From Armatimonadota bacterium (GTDB lineage: Bacteria > Armatimonadota > Zipacnadia > JAUWAU01), in contig JAUWAU010000028.1 of the NCBI GenBank assembly GCA_030601885.1, positions 1 through 64,000 of the forward strand: a DNA stretch of 64,000 bases, in the 5' to 3' direction. Numbering within the stretch: position 1 is the first letter of the stretch; each line of letters begins with the position of its first letter. A program made the translations under genes and the position numbers. Below, piece after piece: positions 58,814 through 64,000 of this stretch. The notes beneath the pieces are model-generated. The model was not told the DNA's origin. It worked only from the letters and a program-made list of their open reading frames with translations, and searched no databases.

Positions 58814-59443
58814 TCACGGCGCAGGCAGGTAGTACGCGAGACATTCAAGCTCCCGCGTCACGTCTACGTTCTTGACGACGACGTCCTCGCGCACCTCCAG
58901 CATAACCGGCGCGAAGTTGAGGATAGCGGCCACCTTCCCCGCCACCATCTTATCGGCCACCGCCTGGGCGGAGCGCGCCGGCACGGCGATGGCGCCAATG
59001 CTCACCTTCAACGGCTCCACCAGCGCCGGCAGCTCTTCCACATCCCGCACGCGGTGCCCCGCGAGAGTGATGCCGATCTTGGTAGGATCGCTGTCAAACA
59101 GCCCAACGATACGGAAGCCGCGCTGCTGAAAGCCCGGGTAAGCCGCCAGGGCCGCCCCGAGATGGCCGATGCCGACGATCACAATGCGCTGCTCCCGATC
59201 GACACGCAGGATCCGCGCCAAGTGCTGGCGCAGCTCTGATATACTGTAGCCCACGCCGGGACGTCCGAACCCCCCGAAATACGAGAAGTCCTTGCGGACT
59301 TGCGCGGCGCTGACGCCCGAGAGCCTCCCGATTTCCGATGACGAGACCGTGCCCACCGCGTCCGCATCGAGCCGCTGGACGGATTGGAGGTATCGCGACA
59401 GCCGGTATACCGTGGCCTCGGCAACCTGCGGATTCCGCCGCAT
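58814..59443 (-). CDS. rex: Redox-sensing transcriptional repressor Rex
   Basis: The protein is about 209 residues. An N-terminal winged helix ('ATVYRLSRYLQSVQRLDADA', 'SSSEIGRLSGVSAAQVRKDF') binds DNA. The NADH-binding Rossmann domain has 'RIVIVGIGHLGAALAAYPGF' (GxGxxG) and 'FRIVGLFDSDPTKIG'. The domain-swap C-terminal helix contains 'MLEVREDVVVKNVDVTRELE'. Rex represses respiratory and fermentation genes at high NAD+/NADH. The ATG at 59443 behind GGGGAGGG is preferred to the track start 59467. It lies directly after nuoN on the same strand, so it could control the block that contains it. Only a half operator (TGTGA, minus strand, about 59472-59476) is visible between nuoN and rex. Confidence 0.95.
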   Translation of the reverse strand: MRRNPQVAEATVYRLSRYLQSVQRLDADAVGTVSSSEIGRLSGVSAAQVRKDFSYFGGFGRPGVGYSISELRQHLARILRVDREQRIVIVGIGHLGAALAAYPGFQQRGFRIVGLFDSDPTKIGITLAGHRVRDVEELPALVEPLKVSIGAIAVPARSAQAVADKMVAGKVAAILNFAPVMLEVREDVVVKNVDVTRELECLAYYLPAP

Positions 59444-59500
59444 GAAGCCCTCCCCTGCGGAGCGCACCCCATCACAGAACTCGCCCCGGGAGCGCCAGCG

Positions 59501-60943
59501 TCACCGGATGATCTCCGTGGACGCGGCGATCACGTCCAAAAAGCGGGCCGGCAATATCCCCAGCAGCACTGTCATCGCGCAGCACACACCGATCCCCGCG
59601 CTTGGCACGAGTGGCTGCGGGACGCTCTCCGTCTGCCCCGCCGGTGCGAAATACATCTGCTTCAGAACGTTGGCGTAATAATACAGTGACACCACAGAGT
59701 TGGCAATAGCCACGACCGCGAGCCACCAGAGCTGCTCGTCGCCGATAGCGGCCAGGAACAGATAGAGCTTGCCAACGAACCCCGCCAGGGGCGGAATACC
59801 CGTCAGGGAAAGCAAAAAAACGGCCATCATGCCAGCCAGAGCCGGGGCACGTCGGGCCAGTCCCGCCCATCCCGGGATCTCATCTGTTCCCGTGGCTTCC
59901 CCTACCACAATGGCGACCCCGAAGGCACCCAGATTCATGAATATGTACGCCAGGACATAGTACAGTAACGGAGCCAGGGCCACATTCTCTGTACGGAAGG
60001 CCACAACGCCGATAAGCATATAGCCGGCGTGGGCTATGCTCGAGTAGGCGAGCATGCGCTTGATGTTGGTCTGTCGCAGAGCCCCCAGGTTACCCACTGT
60101 CATCGTGGCGGCGCACAGCACCGAGAGTATGCCGACCCAGTTTGTCGTCAATGCGTCGGGGATGCCGGACTGCAGCACGCGGATCAGCACGGCAAAGCCG
60201 GCGATCTTCGGCGCGACGGAAAAGAACGCGGTGACCGGCGTTGGTGCACCCTCGTATACATCGGGGGCCCACGCGTGGAACGGCACCATGCTGATCTTGA
60301 AGCCAAACCCAACGAGCACCATGCAGAGCGCCACCAGGCTGATGGCACGCGGCGCGCCAACGAGCGCCTCGCGGATCTCCAGGATGTTGGTGCTGCCGCT
60401 TACCCCATACAGCAGGCTGAGACCATAGAGCATCACCGCCGAACAGACGGCGCCGAAGAGGAAGTACTTGAGCGCGGCCTCGTTCGAGCGCGCATCCGTC
60501 TTCAGGTACCCAGCCAGGACGTAGGAGCCGATGCTCACCAGCTCCAGGCACATGTATATCATCACCAGATCGGTGCTGGCAGCCAGGAAGGAGAGGCCGA
60601 TGGTGATGAGCAGGAGCAGGCCATACAGCTCGCCACGCCCGACGGGTATGTGGCGGAAGTAGTGCACCGACGACATGATGACGAGCAGCAGCGTGACGCC
60701 AAACGCGACCTTGAAGAACACGGCAAGGCCATCAACGGCGATACTCTCCGACAATTCCGAGGGCGCGGGCCGCATGGCGAGGCGCGCGCTGATGGCAATG
60801 AAGACCACAAGCCCGAGCGCCGCGATCGCGGGTGCGACCCACCCGTGGCGGCGAGCCACAACGCATTCTGCGAGAAGCACCAGAATGCCGCAAATGCATA
60901 GAGCGATCTCAGGCGCGATGAGCGCTATATTCCACGGCAGCAC
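59501..60943 (-). CDS. nuoN: NADH-quinone oxidoreductase subunit N
   Basis: The protein is about 480 residues. This antiporter-like subunit of complex I has about 14 membrane helices, with 'YGLLLLITIGLSFLAASTDL', the conserved Glu of 'YMCLELVSIGSYVLAGYLK', 'SNEAALKYFLFGAVCSAVML', the broken-helix lysine region 'GFKISMVPFHAWAPDVYEGA' and 'NIKRMLAYSSIAHAGYMLIG'. It takes part in proton translocation. The track ORF starts at 61351, inside nuoM and out of character; the GTG at 60943 behind CGAGG starts the normal 'LPWNIALIAPEIALCICGIL'. The gap to nuoM is 23 bp. The gene is followed by rex. Confidence 0.95.
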   Translation of the reverse strand: MLPWNIALIAPEIALCICGILVLLAECVVARRHGWVAPAIAALGLVVFIAISARLAMRPAPSELSESIAVDGLAVFFKVAFGVTLLLVIMSSVHYFRHIPVGRGELYGLLLLITIGLSFLAASTDLVMIYMCLELVSIGSYVLAGYLKTDARSNEAALKYFLFGAVCSAVMLYGLSLLYGVSGSTNILEIREALVGAPRAISLVALCMVLVGFGFKISMVPFHAWAPDVYEGAPTPVTAFFSVAPKIAGFAVLIRVLQSGIPDALTTNWVGILSVLCAATMTVGNLGALRQTNIKRMLAYSSIAHAGYMLIGVVAFRTENVALAPLLYYVLAYIFMNLGAFGVAIVVGEATGTDEIPGWAGLARRAPALAGMMAVFLLSLTGIPPLAGFVGKLYLFLAAIGDEQLWWLAVVAIANSVVSLYYYANVLKQMYFAPAGQTESVPQPLVPSAGIGVCCAMTVLLGILPARFLDVIAASTEIIR

Positions 60944-60966
60944 AACGCATCGCCTCGGGTCGTCCG

Positions 60967-62496
60967 CTACGGGACCAATGGCACGTGAATGCGAGTAAGC
61001 AACGCCGTCATGGCGCTGTTGATCGGGCTGAGAAGCCACATCGGCATTATTCCGATGATGATCATGAGGGCCACCAGCGGATAGAGGCTGATCTTCTCGC
61101 GTGTGTCCATGTCGGGCATATCGGCCCACTTTTCGTTCAGGGGCCCCAGAAGCACGCGCTGGATCATCCACAGGAAGTAGCCGGCCGTGACGATAATGCC
61201 AATGACGCCCAGACATGCAAAGAGCTTGTAGATGCCAAAGACGCCGATGAAGATGGGGAACTCGGCGACGAAGCCCGCCAGCCCCGGCAGTCCCAGCGAG
61301 GCGAGAGCAGCCAGGATCAAGACGCCTCCGTAGACGGGCACGCGCGTCCATATCCCGCCAAAAGCATCGAGGTCGCGCGTGTGGGCGCGGTCGTAGATGA
61401 CGCCCACGAGCAAGAACAGGGCCCCCGTAATGATGCCGTGGCTGACCATCTGCAGCACGGCGCCATTCAGCGCGGTGACCTTCACGTCAATGGCACCGTG
61501 GGCGGCCATGGCAGCGGCGACGCCGAGCATCACGTACCCCATGTGATTGACACTTGAGTAGGCCACGAGACGTTTCATGTCCGTTTGAGCCATGGCGCAC
61601 AGAGCGCCGTAGATGATGCTGATGAGGGCAAGCACCGCGACGACGTAAGCGAACTGCTGGCACTGCAGAGGCAGTATGGGCAGACTGAAGCGTATGAAGC
61701 CATACGGGCCCATCTTCAGCAGGACGCCGGCCAGGATGACGCTCCCTGCCGTGGGCGCCTCAACGTGCGCCAGAGGCAACCACGTGTGGAACGGGAAGAG
61801 CGGCACCTTGATGGCGAAGCCGAGGAACAGGCCCCAGAATATCAGGGCGCCTCTCACGGACCCAGCCAGCAGCGGCTCCTGCGGCGCCCGTCGTATCATC
61901 TCTGCGATGTCGAACGTGTGGGGCTCGAAATGGAAGTACAGCCCGAGCATCGCCAGCAGCATGGCGAGGCTGCCGAGCAGGGTGTAGAGGAAGAACTTGA
62001 TGGCGGCGTACTCCCGCTGCTCGTGGCCCCAGATGCCGATGAGGAAGTACATCGGCACGAGGCTCACCTCCCAGAAGACGTAGAAGAGGAAGATGTCGAG
62101 CGCGCAGAACACGCCGATCATTCCGGTCTCGAGCAGAAGGAAGAACAGGAAGTACTCCTTGACGCGATGGGTGATGCGCCAGGAGTAGCAGATGGACAGG
62201 AAGCTGAGCAGCGTCGTGAGACACACCAGCGGCATGCTGAGCCCATCCACGGCCAGCTTATACTGGATGCCCAGACGTGGAATCCAGTCGCAGCGATCCG
62301 TGAGCTGGAATTCGCCGGCGCCGGCCATCTCGAAGGGCACAAAGAACACGGCGACCGAGAGCAGCAGCGTGAGCGCAGAGGCGCACGCGGCCACCAGCTT
62401 GATGTTGGCGTGGCTCTCCCGGGGTAGGAACAGCACGCCGATGCCCCCGACGACGGGCAAGAAGGTTATGATGCTCAGCAGTCCGGTGTTCTCCAC
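60967..62496 (-). CDS. nuoM: NADH-quinone oxidoreductase subunit M
   Basis: The protein is 509 residues. It is an antiporter-like subunit of complex I with about 14 membrane helices. The conserved Glu lies in 'FLFYVFWEVSLVPMYFLIGI', the lysine of the discontinuous helix in 'LGFAIKVPLFPFHTWLPLAH', and 'DMKRLVAYSSVNHMGYVMLG' is the family signature. 'VEAPTAGSVILAGVLLKMGP' is also typical for NuoM. It pumps protons with NuoL and NuoN. The start is a GTG at 62496 with GGGAGG upstream; 30 bp separate it from the nuoL stop. The length is normal and no repeat insertion was found. Confidence 0.97.
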   Translation of the reverse strand: MENTGLLSIITFLPVVGGIGVLFLPRESHANIKLVAACASALTLLLSVAVFFVPFEMAGAGEFQLTDRCDWIPRLGIQYKLAVDGLSMPLVCLTTLLSFLSICYSWRITHRVKEYFLFFLLLETGMIGVFCALDIFLFYVFWEVSLVPMYFLIGIWGHEQREYAAIKFFLYTLLGSLAMLLAMLGLYFHFEPHTFDIAEMIRRAPQEPLLAGSVRGALIFWGLFLGFAIKVPLFPFHTWLPLAHVEAPTAGSVILAGVLLKMGPYGFIRFSLPILPLQCQQFAYVVAVLALISIIYGALCAMAQTDMKRLVAYSSVNHMGYVMLGVAAAMAAHGAIDVKVTALNGAVLQMVSHGIITGALFLLVGVIYDRAHTRDLDAFGGIWTRVPVYGGVLILAALASLGLPGLAGFVAEFPIFIGVFGIYKLFACLGVIGIIVTAGYFLWMIQRVLLGPLNEKWADMPDMDTREKISLYPLVALMIIIGIMPMWLLSPINSAMTALLTRIHVPLVP

Positions 62497-62526
62497 AGAC
62501 AGCAGCCTCCCGCTGTCGTGCCTTGG

Positions 62527-64000
62527 TTACATCGCGAACGTCACAGCGATGAGCGCGGCGGCCGCCGCGGCCAGGCCACCAACGAGATAGCCCTGCACGC
62601 GGCCGCTCTGCCAGATGTTGACGAGCGCGCCGCCGGCGCGGCACACAACGCCGACGCCGTCCACGATCTTGTCCACGAAATAGTCGTCCAGGATGCGACC
62701 GACCACGCTGCATCCCACGGTCACATAGCCGGCGCCGTCCACGATGCGATCGACGATCCAGTCGTCCATGCGCCGCGCCAGGTGCATGAGGCCGGTTTTC
62801 GTATTCGTCAGGATTCCCTTCACGATCACGACGTCGTAGAGCCAGTCGAAGTAGAACTTGTTCTCCACGATCCGGTACAACAGGCCGAAGCGGTCCTGGA
62901 GCGGATCGGTTTCGAGGCCCTCTCGGTTGTACATGCGGCGAGCGGCCAAGATTCCCCCCAGAGCGACCGCGAGTGAAACTACCATAAGCCCGTAGTTGGG
63001 CGCCTGCTCGGCTGCCGCGTGGCCGGCCCCCACCGCCAGAGATGCGCCGCCGGTCGCGACATATGGCGTGCCATCGAAGCTGAGCACGTGGTGCGCCTTG
63101 TTCCACCACGGCGTGCCCATGAGACCGACGACGATGGAGCCGACGGCCAGTATCCATAGCGGCCACGTCATCACTCGCGGGCTCTCGTGGGCGTGCGCCG
63201 CAGCCTCGCGCGGCTTGCCCCAGAAGGTGAGGCACATCAGGCGCGTCATGTAGAAGGCGGTCAGGAATGCGCCCAATTCGGCCAGGATGAACAGCGCCAT
63301 GCGGCCCTCGCCGAGAACGGTGACCACGATCTCGTCTTTGCTCCAAAAGCCGGCGAACGGAAAGATCCCGACCAGCCCGAGGAATACGATGACGAACGTC
63401 GCAAACGTGTTCGGCATCGCCTTGCGGAGCCCGCCCATCTGCCACATGTCGTTCGTCTCGGTGGCGTGAATGACGCTGCCCGCGCCGAGGAAGAGCCCGG
63501 CTTTGAAGAAGGCGTGGGTCAGCAGGTGGAACATGCCGGCGGCGACGCCCGCGGCGCCCATGCCGAGGGCAAGCATCATGTAGCCGAGCTGGCTGATGGT
63601 GGAGTAAGCCAGCACCCGCTTGATATCGCTCTGCACGACGGCCATGAGCCCGGCGATCAATAGCGTGATGGTGCCGATAATGGCGACGAACTCGAGGGCC
63701 GTGAACTGAATTCCAAGCATGTGCCAGTCCCAGACGACCGCGTCGCGGGAGATCCAGAACAGCGGGAAGGTACGGGCGACGAGATACACGCCGGCAGCGA
63801 CCATGGTGGCGGCGTGGATGAGGGCGCTGACCGGTGTCGGGCCCTCCATGGCATCCGGGAGCCAGGTGTGCAGCGGGAATTGCGCCGACTTGCCGATGGC
63901 GCCGAAGAAAAGCAGAAGCGCCGCCAGGCCGATCCAGGTCTCACCCGGTTGCGAGGCCGCTGTGTCGAACAGTTTCTCGAAGTCCAACGTCCCGCCGTGG
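62527..64000 (-). CDS. nuoL: NADH-quinone oxidoreductase subunit L, N-terminus beyond the window edge
   Basis: This is the C-terminal part (about 490 residues) of NuoL. The frame stays open to the right edge, so the track start at 63987 (a TTG) is only an artefact of the cut. 'FFGAIGKSAQFPLHTWLPDA' with 'MEGPTPVSALIHAATMVAAG' is the NuoL signature including the pumping lysine. 'DIKRVLAYSTISQLGYMMLA' and 'LLTHAFFKAGLFLGAGSVIH' follow. The C-terminal long amphipathic arm is represented by 'YRIVENKFYFDWLYDVVIVK' and the segments after it. It heads the visible block nuoL-nuoM-nuoN-rex-polyprenyl synthase, all on the minus strand. Confidence 0.96.
   Translation of the reverse strand, partial: HGGTLDFEKLFDTAASQPGETWIGLAALLLFFGAIGKSAQFPLHTWLPDAMEGPTPVSALIHAATMVAAGVYLVARTFPLFWISRDAVVWDWHMLGIQFTALEFVAIIGTITLLIAGLMAVVQSDIKRVLAYSTISQLGYMMLALGMGAAGVAAGMFHLLTHAFFKAGLFLGAGSVIHATETNDMWQMGGLRKAMPNTFATFVIVFLGLVGIFPFAGFWSKDEIVVTVLGEGRMALFILAELGAFLTAFYMTRLMCLTFWGKPREAAAHAHESPRVMTWPLWILAVGSIVVGLMGTPWWNKAHHVLSFDGTPYVATGGASLAVGAGHAAAEQAPNYGLMVVSLAVALGGILAARRMYNREGLETDPLQDRFGLLYRIVENKFYFDWLYDVVIVKGILTNTKTGLMHLARRMDDWIVDRIVDGAGYVTVGCSVVGRILDDYFVDKIVDGVGVVCRAGGALVNIWQSGRVQGYLVGGLAAAAAALIAVTFAM

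Noticed and set aside
58705-58848. N-terminal extension of the polyprenyl synthase ORF through the palindromic repeat
   Set aside because: The extension overlaps rex and consists of repeat sequence. Homologues start near 'SSDLF', and a ribosome binding site precedes the GTG at 58704. I therefore treat this repeat copy as intergenic.
60944-61351. N-terminal extension of the nuoN ORF into nuoM
   Set aside because: The extension is Arg/His-rich and overlaps conserved NuoM sequence; nuoN has a good GTG start at 60943.
1-64000. tRNA, rRNA, riboswitch or CRISPR elements
   Set aside because: I looked for clover-leaf-type T-loop sequences, TPP-type leaders before thiE and regular spaced repeats, and saw none that I could support by eye. 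A covariance-model scan would be needed to exclude them.

Overview
This 64 kb window is a GC-rich bacterial chromosome segment. The gene content (DUF4838, DUF4962/heparinase-type lyases, a YetA/PL26-like exolyase, a PL10-like pectate lyase, a Cys-type sulfatase, zinc-ribbon/TPR membrane proteins, glcDEF, Rex and the nuoLMN end of complex I) suggests an uncultured, plant- or algal-polysaccharide-degrading lineage such as Planctomycetota, Armatimonadota or a relative. The phylum is inference; no rRNA, tRNA or CRISPR was found.

Layout: (1) 1-457, tail of a frameshifted DDE transposase. (2) 696-5504, two secreted glycan-active proteins (DUF4838; DUF4962/heparinase II-III), then an aminotransferase remnant and a zinc-ribbon/TPR membrane protein. 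(3) 6677-12254 (minus), mutS, an M48 Ste24-type protease and miaB. (4) 12436-18189 (minus), two large secreted carbohydrate-active proteins. (5) 18537-20598 (minus), a small unknown gene, thiE and a Gfo/Idh oxidoreductase. (6) 20743-24694 (plus), GNAT, TPR and HEAT proteins and a sugar nucleotidyltransferase. (7) 24806-34504 (minus), sulfatase, a TPR protein coupled to glcD-glcE-glcF, a second TPR protein, a CinA-like gene and an IF-2B-family isomerase. (8) 34800-43266 (plus), a lipoprotein and three secreted proteins (a papain-type protease and two tandem matrixin-like metalloproteases). (9) 43303-48163 (minus), FmdE-like protein, phosphoesterase and a 1223-residue CBM9/esterase protein; then a plus-strand pectate lyase and a minus-strand 1572-residue lyase/beta-propeller fusion. 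(10) 54669-57604 (minus), a three-gene cassette: a mobile ART-like protein, a DUF4435/TOPRIM protein and an ABC-type AAA ATPase. It resembles PARIS anti-phage defence with an added ADP-ribosyltransferase-like effector. (11) 57721-64000 (minus), nuoL-nuoM-nuoN-rex-polyprenyl synthase, a respiratory/menaquinone block.

Two signals stand out. The first is a family of GTAG-headed GC-rich hairpins (REP/BIME-like) that occurs between genes and also, in frame, inside conserved enzymes: twice in MutS, twice in GlcF and once in GlcD. In this they resemble Rickettsia palindromic elements. The second is the ATPase-TOPRIM-ART cassette. Other points are a tandem matrixin duplication with a homogenised 3' end that carries a broken copy of the neighbouring fmdE tail, a shared leader before three secreted-protein genes, and an operator-like inverted repeat before the pectate lyase gene.
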